Positions 32,531-41,981 of a stretch of 64,000 nucleotides of DNA are shown here, in pieces; position 1 is the stretch's first letter; each line of letters starts with the position of its first letter. A model generated the notes under the pieces. The model was not told the DNA's origin. It made no database searches and saw only the letters and a program-made list of their open reading frames with translations. This stretch comes from CAITJF01 sp032654645 (GTDB lineage Bacteria > Pseudomonadota > Gammaproteobacteria > Burkholderiales > Gallionellaceae), in assembly GCA_032654645.1 (NCBI GenBank), contig JAULAW010000005.1:186001-250000 (forward strand). Direction: 5' to 3'. Position numbers and translations under genes: made by a program.

Positions 32531-34438
32531 TCAGGTTTCCTGCGCAGGTTGCGTAGGCGTAGTAGCCGGTGCTGTCGGTGCGGTGCCCTGCGGAGGTTTG
32601 GGTGTCTGGCTGGGGCTGGGTTTGGGCGGGCGCGGCGGCTTGCCGGTCATGATATCTTCGATCTGCTCGGCATCAAGGGTTTCCCACTCCAGCAGGGCAT
32701 GCGCCATCGCTTCAATTTTGTCGCGGTTTTCTTCGATCAGCTTGCGCGCCAAGGCGTACTGCTGGTCTATGATGCGGCGGATTTCCGCATCTACCTGCTG
32801 CATGGTCGCCTCGGAAATATTCTTGTGCGTGGTCACAGAGCGCCCGAGAAATACCTCGCCCTCATTCTCGCCATACACCATAGTCCCAAGCGCGTCCGAC
32901 ATGCCCCACTGAGTCACCATGCGCCGCGCCATATCGGTGGCGCGTTCAAAGTCGTTGGATGCGCCGGTAGTCATCTGGTGCATGAAAATCTCTTCCGCGA
33001 TACGTCCGCCGAACAGCACGGCGATGGTATCGAGAATGCGGTTCTTGTCCATGCTATAGCGGTCTTCCGCAGGCAGTTGCATGGTCAATCCCAGCGCACG
33101 CCCGCGCGGGATAATGGTCACTTTGTGCACCGGGTCGGTCTTGGGCAGCAATCTGGCTACCACTGTGTGGCCTGACTCGTGGTAGGCAGTATTGCGGCGC
33201 TCCTCCTCCGGCATGATCATGGAACGGCGTTCCGCGCCCATCATGATCTTGTCCTTTGCCGCTTCGAAATCTTCCATTTCGACAAAGCGCTTGCTGCTTC
33301 GTGCGGCAAACAATGCCGCCTCATTCACCAGATTGGCCAGATCGGCGCCGGAAAACCCCGGCGTGCCGCGCGCCAGAATATCGGCCTTCACATCGGGAGC
33401 CACCGGCACCTTGCGCATATGCACCATCAAAATCTGCTCGCGGCCACGGATGTCGGGCAGCGGCACCACTACCTGGCGGTCGAAACGCCCCGGACGCAAC
33501 AGCGCCGGGTCGAGCACATCGGGGCGGTTGGTCGCGGCGATCACGATTACCCCGCTGGCGCCTTCAAAGCCGTCCATTTCCACCAGCAACGCATTCAGGG
33601 TCTGCTCGCGCTCGTCATTGCCGCCGCCCAGACCGGCGCCGCGCTGGCGGCCAACCGCATCAATTTCGTCGATGAACACGATGCACGGCGACTGTTTTTT
33701 GGCCTGCTCGAACATGTCGCGCACGCGCGCCGCGCCAACGCCGACGAACATTTCCACGAAATCGGAACCGGAGATCGAGAAGAACGGCACCTTGGCCTCT
33801 CCGGCTATCGCTTTCGCCAGCAAGGTCTTGCCGGTGCCGGGGCTGCCTACCAGCAGCACGCCGCGCGGGATGCGCCCGCCCAGGTTCTGGAATTTGGTGG
33901 GCTCGCGCAAAAAATCCACCAGTTCGGACACTTCTTCTTTGGCTTCATCGCAACCCGCAACGTCGGCAAACGTATAGCGCTCCTTGCTCTCATCCAGCAT
34001 GCGCGCACGCGACTTGCCGAACGAAAATGCGCCGCCCTTGCCGCCACCCTGCATCTGGCGCATGAAGAAAACCCACACCCCGATCAGCAGCAGCATCGGG
34101 AACCATGATACGAAAAGGTTCATCATGAAAGAAGGTTCTTCTTCCGGCTTGGCCTCGATCTTGACCCCGTTTTTCAGCAGGTCGGAAACCATCCACAAAT
34201 CGCTTGGTGCATAGCTGGTAATACGCTTGCCATCGGCAGTCGTCGCCTTTAGTGTGCGCCCCTCAATGACCACCTTGGAGATATGTCCTTGCCTGACCTC
34301 GTCCAGAAACTGCGAGTAATCCAACTGCGCATGCGCAGTCGATTGCTGGCGTGAGTTAAACTGGTTGAACACGGTCATCAGCACCAAGGCTACGACCAAC
34401 CAAATCCCGACACTCTTAAACAGATTATTCAAAATCAC
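32531..34438 (-). CDS. ftsH: FtsH, ATP-dependent membrane zinc metalloprotease
   Basis: 635 residues. Two N-terminal membrane helices flank a periplasmic domain; then come the AAA module (Walker A GSPGTGKT, Walker B IVFIDEIDAVGRQRG, arginine-finger region RPGRFDR) and the zinc site HESGH with downstream Asp. It degrades misfolded membrane proteins and regulators. The C-terminus is Pro/Thr-rich and low in complexity. The rlmE gene lies upstream, matching the conserved rlmE-ftsH pair. Confidence 0.98.
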   Translation of the reverse strand: MILNNLFKSVGIWLVVALVLMTVFNQFNSRQQSTAHAQLDYSQFLDEVRQGHISKVVIEGRTLKATTADGKRITSYAPSDLWMVSDLLKNGVKIEAKPEEEPSFMMNLFVSWFPMLLLIGVWVFFMRQMQGGGKGGAFSFGKSRARMLDESKERYTFADVAGCDEAKEEVSELVDFLREPTKFQNLGGRIPRGVLLVGSPGTGKTLLAKAIAGEAKVPFFSISGSDFVEMFVGVGAARVRDMFEQAKKQSPCIVFIDEIDAVGRQRGAGLGGGNDEREQTLNALLVEMDGFEGASGVIVIAATNRPDVLDPALLRPGRFDRQVVVPLPDIRGREQILMVHMRKVPVAPDVKADILARGTPGFSGADLANLVNEAALFAARSSKRFVEMEDFEAAKDKIMMGAERRSMIMPEEERRNTAYHESGHTVVARLLPKTDPVHKVTIIPRGRALGLTMQLPAEDRYSMDKNRILDTIAVLFGGRIAEEIFMHQMTTGASNDFERATDMARRMVTQWGMSDALGTMVYGENEGEVFLGRSVTTHKNISEATMQQVDAEIRRIIDQQYALARKLIEENRDKIEAMAHALLEWETLDAEQIEDIMTGKPPRPPKPSPSQTPKPPQGTAPTAPATTPTQPAQET

Positions 34439-34497
34439 TCCCTAATTTAGCGTAGGCCAAACCACAGTACATGCGCATTAGACACCGTCCTGATTGA

Positions 34498-35109
34498 TTA
34501 CTCAAGTCTTTCCAGGCCCAAAAGATACAACTCGCTGCTACGGTCGCGCGAGGCTTTGGGCTTGCGTGTCACCATGCGCGCAAAGTGGCTGCGCATCAGT
34601 TTGACATAGTCCTCGAACCCCGCACCTTGAAACACTTTGACCAGAAAAGCGCCACCCGGTTGCAAATGCCGCACGGAAAAATCCAGCGCCAACTCCGCCA
34701 AATGCATGGCGCGCGCTTGATCGGCCATGCCAATGCCGCTGATATTGGGCGACATGTCGGAAATTACAAGCCCGATCTGCTTGCCGCCCAGCCGTTCTTC
34801 CAGTTGCGCCAGCACGCTGTCTTCGCGGAAATCGCCCTGGATGAACTCCACACCGTGTAGCGGGTGCAATGGCAGAAGGTCGAGCGCAATCACCTTGCAA
34901 CCCCTCGCAACGGCCACCTGCGACCAGCCGCCCGGCGTTGCGCCCAGATCCACCACCACCATGCCGGGCTTGAGCAGATGGTCGCGTTCGTCAATTTCCA
35001 GCAGCTTGTATGCCGCACGCGACCGGTAACCATCCTTTTGCGCGCGCTGCACGAAAGGATCGTTGACATGTTCATGCATCCATTGTTTGCTGGTTTTGGT
35101 TCTCTTCAT
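34498..35109 (-). CDS. rlmE: RlmE (FtsJ/RrmJ), 23S rRNA 2'-O-methyltransferase
   Basis: 203 residues. The enzyme methylates the ribose of U2552 in 23S rRNA. The family start KQWMHEHVNDPFVQRAQKDG is followed by YRSRAAYKLLEIDE, the SAM motif VVDLGATPGGWSQVA, catalytic DMSPNISG and KVFQGAGFEDY, which keep the K-D-K-E tetrad. It sits 59 bases upstream of ftsH on the same strand and is divergent from yhbY. Confidence 0.97.
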   Translation of the reverse strand: MKRTKTSKQWMHEHVNDPFVQRAQKDGYRSRAAYKLLEIDERDHLLKPGMVVVDLGATPGGWSQVAVARGCKVIALDLLPLHPLHGVEFIQGDFREDSVLAQLEERLGGKQIGLVISDMSPNISGIGMADQARAMHLAELALDFSVRHLQPGGAFLVKVFQGAGFEDYVKLMRSHFARMVTRKPKASRDRSSELYLLGLERLE

Positions 35110-35134
35110 CGCTTAGAATGCCGTACTGTTCAGC

Positions 35135-35205
35135 CCGTAGCCTGTAGCTCGTAGCGGGTAGCCAACCCCGGTTTTGCTACAAGCCACGAGCTACCCGCTA
35201 CAAGT
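35135..35205. repeat. GTAGC-type inverted repeat between rlmE and yhbY
   Basis: GTAGCGGGTAGC (35151-35162) pairs perfectly with GCTACCCGCTAC (35190-35201), with further GTAGCTCGTAG-like flanks. It lies in the divergent promoter region and resembles the other intergenic hairpins of this gene run. Confidence 0.7.
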
Positions 35206-35222
35206 TTATCTCTGGAGTTCCA

Positions 35223-35564
35223 ATGTTAACGCTCACCGTATTGCAGCGCCAAAACCTCAAGGCGCGGGCTCATCCGCTCAACCCCACCGTCATCATCGGC
35301 AACGCCGGGCTGACACCATCCGTGCTGGAAGAAATCGGGCGCAGCCTGAAAAGCCACGAACTGATCAAGATCCGTGTGATGGGGGGCGACCGGAAAGCGC
35401 GCGAAGCCATGCTGGAAGAAATTTGCGCACAATTAAACGCCGCTGCGGTGCAGCACATCGGCAAAATCCTGGTGGTGTACCTACCTCAAGAGGATATCCC
35501 CGAGAAAAAACCGGTTCAACGCAAAGGCAAGCCGCTAAGCAAAAAACAACTAGGCAACCGCTAG
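35223..35564 (+). CDS. yhbY: YhbY, CRM-domain RNA-binding ribosome assembly factor
   Basis: 113 residues from an ATG with GGAG six bases upstream. The CRM domain is clear: LKARAHPLNPTVIIGNAGLT with the GNAG loop, then ELIKIRVMGGDRKAREAML and QHIGKILVVY. It binds pre-50S rRNA. The last ~20 residues are a basic extension beyond the usual ~97. The divergence from rlmE is common in beta- and gammaproteobacteria. Confidence 0.93.
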   Translation: MLTLTVLQRQNLKARAHPLNPTVIIGNAGLTPSVLEEIGRSLKSHELIKIRVMGGDRKAREAMLEEICAQLNAAAVQHIGKILVVYLPQEDIPEKKPVQRKGKPLSKKQLGNR

Positions 35565-35642
35565 ACGTTAGTCATTAGTCGCTAGTTGGCTTTGTCCGCT
35601 TCGCGGGTTCTGGTTTAACTAACGACTACCGGCTAACAACTT
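35564..35642. repeat. TTAGTCG-type inverted repeat between convergent yhbY and greA
   Basis: TTAGTCATTAGTCGCTAGTT faces AACTAACGACTACCGGCTAA around a CGCTTCGCG core. It may act as a bidirectional terminator, since both genes end here. Confidence 0.65.
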
Positions 35643-36119
35643 TCATATGTACTGCACGTCCACCACTTCATATTCGCGCACCCCGCCCGGCGCCATCACC
35701 TCGGCTACATCCCCGCTGTACTTGCCGATGAGCGCGCGTGCGACAGGCGAGCTGATGGAAATTTTACGCTGCCTGATGTCCGCCTCGTCGTCACCGACAA
35801 TCTGATAAGTCACCACATCGCCATTCCGGACGTCTTCCAGCACCACGGTCGAGCCGAATACGCAACGGCCATCGGCGTTGATGTTTTTCGGGTCAACGAC
35901 CTGCGCGCTGCCCAGTTTGCTTTCCAGTTCAATGATACGCCCCTCGACAAATGCCTGCCGCTCCTTGGCCGCGTCGTATTCCGCGTTCTCGGACAAATCG
36001 CCCTGCGCGCGCGCCTCGGAGATAGCGTTAATCACCGAAGGCCGCTCCACGGTTTTCAGGTGGTGCAGTTCGTTGCGCAATAACTCGGCGCCTATCAAAG
36101 TCAACGGTATCTTGCTCAT
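35643..36119 (-). CDS. greA: GreA, transcript cleavage factor
   Basis: 158 residues. The N-terminal coiled coil (LRNELHHLKTVERPSVINAI, then EARAQGDLSENAEYDAAKERQ) with the acidic tip DLSENAEYD and the C-terminal FKBP-like domain (ISISSPVARALIGKYSGDVAEV) match GreA. It rescues backtracked RNA polymerase. It is downstream of carAB on the same strand, a frequent proteobacterial order. Confidence 0.97.
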   Translation of the reverse strand: MSKIPLTLIGAELLRNELHHLKTVERPSVINAISEARAQGDLSENAEYDAAKERQAFVEGRIIELESKLGSAQVVDPKNINADGRCVFGSTVVLEDVRNGDVVTYQIVGDDEADIRQRKISISSPVARALIGKYSGDVAEVMAPGGVREYEVVDVQYI

Positions 36120-36131
36120 GCTGAAACTCTC

Positions 36132-36268
36132 TTATTAGTCGTTAGTCGTTAGTCGATAGTCGTTAGACGATAGTCGTTAGACGTTAGTTGGTATTGTCGC
36201 GGAGCCTGTCCTGAGCGTAGTCGAAGGGCATTATTTGCTTTAACTAAAAACTAACGACTAATAACTGC
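36132..36268. repeat. Expanded TTAGTCG repeat cluster between carB and greA
   Basis: At least six TTAGTCG / ATAGTCG / TTAGACG heptads occupy 36132-36190 and face ACTAACGACTAATAAC at 36246-36263. The centre holds GCCTGTCCTGAGCGTAGTCG, itself a commonly seen dispersed palindrome half. Confidence 0.8.
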
Positions 36269-39200
36269 TTCTAGTCTTTTGTGCTGCGCCTGCACATCGT
36301 AAACCTGCAACTCCACCAGAAGCTGCATGCCCATGCAGGCTGCGCGTGCGCCAGCCAGCGTGGTGTAGTAAGTAATCCGCCCCTGTAGCGCGGCGTGACG
36401 GATGGAATAGGAGTCCTGCATCGCACTTCGCGTGCTGTCCACGGTGTTGACGATCAGGCTGACTTCGCCGTTCTTGATCATGTCAACGATATGCGGGCGG
36501 CCCTCAGTCACCTTGTTCACCACCGTAACTGTCACACCCGCTGCGCTCATCACCGATCCTGTGCCACGCGTGGCCAGGATGGTGAAGCCCAAGGCGTGCA
36601 ATGCCCTGGCAACTTCCGCCGCGCCCGGCTTGTCTGCCTCGCGCACGCTGATGAATACTTTCCCTGATGCCGGTAATTTTACACCCGCTGCCAATTGCGA
36701 CTTGACGAAGGCTTCGGCAAAATTTTCTCCCACTCCCATCACTTCGCCGGTGGATTTCATTTCCGGCCCGAGGATGATATCAACACCGGGGAACTTGATA
36801 AACGGAAATACCGCTTCTTTCACCGAGTAATAAGGCGGGATCACTTCCCCGGTGACACCCTGCTGCGCCAAGCTTTGCCCGGCCATGCAGCGCGCCGCGA
36901 TTTTCGCCAGCGGCACACCGGTCGCCTTGGAAACAAACGGCACGGTGCGCGAAGCGCGCGGGTTCACTTCCAGCACATACACGGTGTCGCCCTGGATGGC
37001 GAATTGCACGTTCATCAGTCCGACCACATCCAGCGACTTGGCCATTGCCACGGTCTGGCGGCGCAATTCATCTTGCAGCGCACCCGATAAACTGAATGGC
37101 GGCAAGGAGCAGGCCGAATCGCCGGAATGCACGCCTGCCTCCTCTACGTGCTCCATGATGCCGCCGATAATTACTTGCTTTCCATCGGACACCGCATCCA
37201 CATCCACTTCAATCGCATCGTTCAGAAAACGATCCAGCAGAATCGGCATACGCTCCGGATATATTCTCGACATCTCCACGGCAGCGCGCATGTAGCGCTC
37301 CAGGTCGGTCTGCGCGTGGATGATCTCCATCGCGCGTCCGCCCAGCACATTGGAGGGGCGCACCACGAGCGGATAGCCGATTTCCTGCGCCGCAACCCCT
37401 GCCTGCTCCGGTGTGCTCACCGTGCGGTTGGGGGGCTGCTTCAGATTCAGTTGATGCAGCATCTGCTGGAATCGTGCGCGGTCTTCCGCGCAGTCGATCA
37501 TGTCCGGCGAGGTGCCGATGATAGGTACGCCGTTCTTTGCCAGGCCATGCGCCAATTTGAGCGGTGTCTGACCACCAAATTGCACGATCACGCCGATGGG
37601 TTTTTCCACGGCCACGATTTCGAGCACATCTTCCAGCGTCAGCGGCTCAAAGTAGAGCCGATCAGAAGTGTCATAATCGGTAGAGACGGTTTCAGGATTA
37701 CAGTTGACCATGATGGTCTCATAACCGTCTTCGCGCAACGCCAGCGCGGCGTGCACGCAGCAGTAATCGAACTCGATACCTTGCCCGATGCGGTTTGGCC
37801 CGCCGCCCAGCACCATGATTTTTTTCTTGCTGGAAGGCGCAGCCTCGCATTCCTCTTCATATGTGGAATACATATAGGCCGTATTGGTGGCGAACTCGGC
37901 AGCGCAGGTGTCCACGCGCTTGAACACCGGACGCACCCCGAGCGCGTGGCGATAAGCGCGTACTGCCGGCACATCGGTTTCCAGCAAGGCCGCCAGCCGC
38001 GCATCGGCAAAACCGCTGCGCTTCAACAAGCGTAACTCGCCCGCGCCGATGCTTTCCAGCGTGTGTCCTTTGATCTCTTGTTCGCGCTTTACGATGTCTG
38101 CAATCTGCACCAGAAACCACGGGTCTATCTTGCTGTGGCTGAACACCTCTTCCACGCTCATGCCGACACGGAAGGCATCGCCCACATACCAGATACGATC
38201 CGGCCCCGGTGCGCCCAGCTCGGCGGTAATCTTCTCGCGATCGGTGGTTTTTTCGTCCAGTCCGTTCACGCCCACTTCCAGTCCGCGCAACGCCTTCTGG
38301 AACGATTCCTGAAAGGTGCGTCCAATCGCCATCACTTCGCCCACCGATTTCATCTGCGTGGTCAGGCGGTCGTTGGCCTGCGGAAATTTTTCGAAAGCAA
38401 AACGCGGAATCTTGGTCACTACATAATCTATCGTCGGCTCGAACGAAGCTGGGGTCGCGCCGCCGGTGATGTCGTTCTTCAATTCATCCAGCGTGTAGCC
38501 CACCGCCAGTTTGGCCGCCACCTTGGCAATCGGAAAGCCTGTGGCCTTGGAAGCCAGCGCCGAAGAGCGCGACACGCGCGGGTTCATCTCGATCACCACC
38601 ATGCGCCCATCGTCCGGGTTGGTAGCGAACTGCACGTTGGAGCCGCCGGTATCCACGCCGATCTCGCGCAGCACCGCGATGCTCGCGTCGCGCATGATCT
38701 GGTATTCCTTGTCGGTCAGCGTCTGCGCCGGAGCCACGGTGATCGAATCGCCGGTATGCACGCCCATCGGATCAAGGTTCTCAATCGAACAAACGATGAT
38801 GCAGTTGTCGTTACGGTCGCGCACCACCTCCATCTCGAATTCTTTCCAGCCGAGCAGCGATTCCTCGATCAGCAGTTCGCGCGTCGGCGAAGCCTCCAGA
38901 CCGCGCTCGCAAATCTCCACAAATTCTTCGCGGTTATAGGCGATGCCGCCGCCGGAGCCGCCCATGGTGAAGGACGGGCGGATAACGGTGGGGAAACCCA
39001 TCACCTGTTGCACCTGCAACGCCTCTTCCATGCTGTGCGCAATCGCGGAACGCGCCGATGCCAGGCCGATGCGCGTCATCGCTTGCTTGAATTTTTCGCG
39101 GTCTTCGGCCTTGTCGATTGCTTCCCTGCTGGCACCGATCATCTCCACGCCATATTTTTCCAGCACCCCGTGTTTGGCCAAATCCAGCGCGCAATTCAGT

Positions 39201-39484
39201 GCGGTCTGCCCGCCCATGGTCGGCAGAAGCGCATCCGGTCTTTCCGTGGCGATGATCTTTTCCACTATGCGCCAGGTGATCGGTTCGATGTAAGTCGCAT
39301 CCGCCATATCCGGGTCGGTCATGATGGTTGCCGGATTCGAGTTCACCAGAATGACGCGATAGCCTTCCTCGCGCAGCGCCTTGCACGCCTGCGCGCCGGA
39401 ATAATCGAACTCGCACGCCTGTCCGATGATGATGGGGCCGGCGCCGATGATCAGGATGCTTTTTATGTCAGTACGTTTAGCCAT
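36251..39484 (-). CDS. carB: CarB, carbamoyl-phosphate synthase large subunit
   Basis: 1077 residues, full length. Two homologous ATP-grasp halves are visible (ILIIGAGPIIIGQACEFDYSG near the start and IMVLGGGPNRIGQGIEFDYC near residue 560), each with its own NPR motif (MNPRVSRSSALASKATGFPI; VNPRASRTVPFVSKATGVPL), then an MGS-like allosteric domain (~940-1077). It makes carbamoyl phosphate for arginine and pyrimidine synthesis with CarA. The upstream gap to carA contains a hairpin repeat. Confidence 0.98.
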   Translation of the reverse strand: MAKRTDIKSILIIGAGPIIIGQACEFDYSGAQACKALREEGYRVILVNSNPATIMTDPDMADATYIEPITWRIVEKIIATERPDALLPTMGGQTALNCALDLAKHGVLEKYGVEMIGASREAIDKAEDREKFKQAMTRIGLASARSAIAHSMEEALQVQQVMGFPTVIRPSFTMGGSGGGIAYNREEFVEICERGLEASPTRELLIEESLLGWKEFEMEVVRDRNDNCIIVCSIENLDPMGVHTGDSITVAPAQTLTDKEYQIMRDASIAVLREIGVDTGGSNVQFATNPDDGRMVVIEMNPRVSRSSALASKATGFPIAKVAAKLAVGYTLDELKNDITGGATPASFEPTIDYVVTKIPRFAFEKFPQANDRLTTQMKSVGEVMAIGRTFQESFQKALRGLEVGVNGLDEKTTDREKITAELGAPGPDRIWYVGDAFRVGMSVEEVFSHSKIDPWFLVQIADIVKREQEIKGHTLESIGAGELRLLKRSGFADARLAALLETDVPAVRAYRHALGVRPVFKRVDTCAAEFATNTAYMYSTYEEECEAAPSSKKKIMVLGGGPNRIGQGIEFDYCCVHAALALREDGYETIMVNCNPETVSTDYDTSDRLYFEPLTLEDVLEIVAVEKPIGVIVQFGGQTPLKLAHGLAKNGVPIIGTSPDMIDCAEDRARFQQMLHQLNLKQPPNRTVSTPEQAGVAAQEIGYPLVVRPSNVLGGRAMEIIHAQTDLERYMRAAVEMSRIYPERMPILLDRFLNDAIEVDVDAVSDGKQVIIGGIMEHVEEAGVHSGDSACSLPPFSLSGALQDELRRQTVAMAKSLDVVGLMNVQFAIQGDTVYVLEVNPRASRTVPFVSKATGVPLAKIAARCMAGQSLAQQGVTGEVIPPYYSVKEAVFPFIKFPGVDIILGPEMKSTGEVMGVGENFAEAFVKSQLAAGVKLPASGKVFISVREADKPGAAEVARALHALGFTILATRGTGSVMSAAGVTVTVVNKVTEGRPHIVDMIKNGEVSLIVNTVDSTRSAMQDSYSIRHAALQGRITYYTTLAGARAACMGMQLLVELQVYDVQAQHKRLEAVISR

Positions 39485-39485
39485 T

Positions 39486-39560
39486 TTAAATTAGTCGTTA
39501 GTCGCTAGACGTTAGTCGTTAGTTAAAGCCGCGCAGCGACCACACCAACTAACGACTAGT
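39486..39560. repeat. TTAGTCG-type inverted repeat between carA and carB
   Basis: TTAGTCGTTAGTCGCTAG faces CAACTAACGACTAGTGACT around a short GC-rich centre. It lies inside the presumed carAB operon, so it may tune the relative amounts of the two subunits. Confidence 0.75.
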
Positions 39561-39564
39561 GACT

Positions 39565-40683
39565 CTATTTCATTAAATCAATAAATTTATCAAACAACCC
39601 ATCCACATCATGCGGCCCAGGGCTGGCTTCAGGATGGCCTTGGAAGCAGAACGCGGGTTTGTCGGTCAGCTCGAAACCTTGCAGTGTGCCGTCGAACAGT
39701 GACACGTGGGTCACGCGCGCATTCGCCGGCAGCGTCGCCGCGTCCACCGCGAAGCCGTGGTTCTGGCTGGTAATCATCACGCGCTTGCTCTGCACATCCT
39801 GCACCGGATGGTTCGCGCCGCGATGGCCGAACTTCATCTTCACGGTCTTACCACCCAATGCCAAACCGAGAATCTGGTGACCGAGACAAATGCCGAACAG
39901 CGGCACGCCCGCGTGCAACAATTTCTGCGTTGCCGCAATCGCGTAATCGCACGGCTCGGGATCGCCGGGGCCGTTGGACAGGAACACACCGTCCGGCTTC
40001 AGTGCCAGCGCCTCGCCCGCCTTGGTCCTGGCGGGCACCACGGTGATTTTGCAGCCGCGCTCCGCCAGTTTGCGCAGGATATTGTGCTTCACGCCGAAAT
40101 CGTAGGCCACCACATGGAATTTCGTGTCAGCCACGTCGCGGTAGCCGTGGCCCAGCGCCCACTCGCGTTGTGTCCAGTCGTATTGCTTATCGCAGCTCAC
40201 CACCTGCGCCAAGTCCATCCCGGCCAGTCCGGCAAACTTGCGCGCCGCCGCGAGCGCCGCCGCCTCATCCGTGCCGGTCGCGATGCAACCGTTCTGCGCA
40301 CCCTTCTCGCGCAAGATGCGCGTCAGCTTGCGCGTGTCAATATCGGCAATCGCCACCACCTTGTTGGACTTAAGGTAATCCGGCAGGGATTGCGTGCTGC
40401 GGAAGTTGCTGACCGTCAGCGACAAATCGCGGATCACCAGCCCGCTGGCGAACACCTGGCGCGATTCCACGTCCTCGGGGTTCACGCCCACATTGCCGAT
40501 GTGCGGGTAAGTCAGCGTAACGATCTGCTTGCAGTAGGAAGGGTCGGTGAGAATTTCCTGGTAGCCGGTCATCGCGGTGTTGAACACCACCTCGCCCGTG
40601 CTCATGCCGGAAGCGCCGATGGCAATGCCGCGAAATACCGTGCCATCGGCTAAAACTAGAATGGCAGGGCTCGTTTGCGACAC
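39565..40683 (-). CDS. carA: CarA, carbamoyl-phosphate synthase small (glutaminase) subunit
   Basis: 372 residues from GTG 40683, preferred because GGGGAG lies seven bases upstream and SQTSPAILVLADGTVFRG is the usual CarA start; the longer frame to 40749 adds 22 hydrophobic residues. The class I glutaminase site is FGICLGHQ, with the catalytic Cys, and the His-x-Glu pair is in QGHPEASPGP. It hydrolyses glutamine and channels ammonia to CarB. Confidence 0.97.
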   Translation of the reverse strand: MSQTSPAILVLADGTVFRGIAIGASGMSTGEVVFNTAMTGYQEILTDPSYCKQIVTLTYPHIGNVGVNPEDVESRQVFASGLVIRDLSLTVSNFRSTQSLPDYLKSNKVVAIADIDTRKLTRILREKGAQNGCIATGTDEAAALAAARKFAGLAGMDLAQVVSCDKQYDWTQREWALGHGYRDVADTKFHVVAYDFGVKHNILRKLAERGCKITVVPARTKAGEALALKPDGVFLSNGPGDPEPCDYAIAATQKLLHAGVPLFGICLGHQILGLALGGKTVKMKFGHRGANHPVQDVQSKRVMITSQNHGFAVDAATLPANARVTHVSLFDGTLQGFELTDKPAFCFQGHPEASPGPHDVDGLFDKFIDLMK

Positions 40684-40807
40684 CAGATACTCCCCAAGGC
40701 AGATAACAGCACAGATGACATAAAGAAGCGGGACGAACCGTTCGTTCATCCCGCTTTGAATTGAAACCGAATTGTACCCGAATGCGAGGGGGGCATCAAA
40801 TACAATA

Positions 40808-40948
40808 GGGCGCCTCTAAAAATTCAGAGTTCGCCCAAATGCAAGGCGCAGAAAAAATTTCGCCGCGCCGCATATGCGTGATATGTAAGCAAGAAATATT
40901 TTATGCAACACAGCAGTTGGGATGGAATCTGGATTTTTAGAGGTGCCC
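40808..40948. repeat. MITE-like 141-base element upstream of carA
   Basis: The ends are ~21-base imperfect inverted repeats (GGGCGCCTCTAAAAATTC on the left, mirrored by GATTTTTAGAGGTGCCC on the right). Inside, a second mirrored pair begins CCCAAATGCAAGG and ends CAGTTGGG. It has no coding capacity. It is nearly adjacent to the end of the DUF3025 gene. Confidence 0.75.
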
Positions 40949-40991
40949 ATACTCCCGGCACAAGCAGTGCGAACTCCGCCCACCCTGCTGA

Positions 40992-41831
40992 CTATCCACG
41001 TCTGCCAGGCCGGAAATATGCGGTGTTGTCGTAATACGCCGCATTGTCGTTGTCCGGCACCCAGCCCGGCACGCCCAGCAGCGGCACCGGTGACAAGTCG
41101 CGGGTGCCGAGACAATGCTCAGGCGCGGCCAAATAGTTCGCCAGCAGGGTGTCCAGATGAGCAAGGCGCTGCGCCACTGGCCAGCCAAAAAATGCCTGAT
41201 CCACTTTCAGCAACAGTCCTTGCCCGGTCATGCCTACATATGGCTGTAGCGCTTTTTCGTACAGGCCGTGGCCGAACAGATAGAAGCCCACCCCTGCGCT
41301 CAACTGTTCGCGCCGCTGCCAGAACAAATCTTTCCATTTGAAGTTGCGCAGCAGCCTGGCCAATTCTTCATCCGAATATGCCACGATCACGCCGGATTCA
41401 TCCAGCAGTGTATTCACATCACGCACTGCGCCTCGCTGGCTGCTCGACACACCATCAACTGCGGCCTCCTGTTTTATCAGCGCATCATAATGACGCGCAT
41501 TGATCGCCGCCTTGGCCTTGGGAAAGATCAGCCACACCAGTGCATTGAACAAATCGTGCCAGTTGTTGGTGCGTGTCGGCACCTCTCCCTTGAGAAAACA
41601 GCGCGGCTCATATTGCCTTTCGAACGGCAGCTTGCCGAATTCCTGCGGCACGAAGCTTAACGGGAGGCCGCTCTGCACAGCGATGGTTGGGCGGTGTGCG
41701 GCAAGTAGTGCATTGCAATCTTGCAGCATTGGAAAATCGGCTACTTCAAGGTTGGCAAGCACCGAATGCAGGGGAGCGAACAGCGGCGATTGCAACAGCG
41801 CCGCCTTATTCCATTCGGGTATTGGTTTCAT
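40992..41831 (-). CDS. DUF3025 family protein
   Basis: 279 residues. The segments YEPRCFLKGEVPTRTNNWHD, LFNALVWLIFPKAKAAINARHY and PYVGMTGQGLLLKVD are characteristic of the proteobacterial DUF3025 family, for which I know no established function. No signal peptide or membrane helix is seen, so it is probably cytoplasmic. It is encoded on the same strand as carA and the DUF4149 gene. Confidence 0.8.
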   Translation of the reverse strand: MKPIPEWNKAALLQSPLFAPLHSVLANLEVADFPMLQDCNALLAAHRPTIAVQSGLPLSFVPQEFGKLPFERQYEPRCFLKGEVPTRTNNWHDLFNALVWLIFPKAKAAINARHYDALIKQEAAVDGVSSSQRGAVRDVNTLLDESGVIVAYSDEELARLLRNFKWKDLFWQRREQLSAGVGFYLFGHGLYEKALQPYVGMTGQGLLLKVDQAFFGWPVAQRLAHLDTLLANYLAAPEHCLGTRDLSPVPLLGVPGWVPDNDNAAYYDNTAYFRPGRRG

Positions 41832-41981
41832 GTGCAGCAGTTTGGCCGAGTCGCGCCGGATGTTTCATCTTCTGGTGCCAATTGATCGTCGTTTGGTCGC
41901 ATATTAGGGTGTGCGGCGGCGCGAGCGGAATCCGGAGAAGATTGAAATGTTAAATGCCGGATTGCATCCGTGCCACGGTGA

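Noticed and set aside
33179..34108. Long plus-strand frame over ftsH
   Set aside because: It is antisense to ftsH, is rich in His and Arg with no domain, and lacks a ribosome site.
38063..39508. 481-codon open frame on the plus strand
   Set aside because: It lies wholly antisense to carB, a clear full-length gene, and its translation shows no recognisable domain; it is a codon-bias shadow.
32465..39560. TTAGTCG repeats as a possible CRISPR-like array
   Set aside because: The units are 7 bases, tandem and mirrored, with no spacers, so they are hairpin repeats, not CRISPR.
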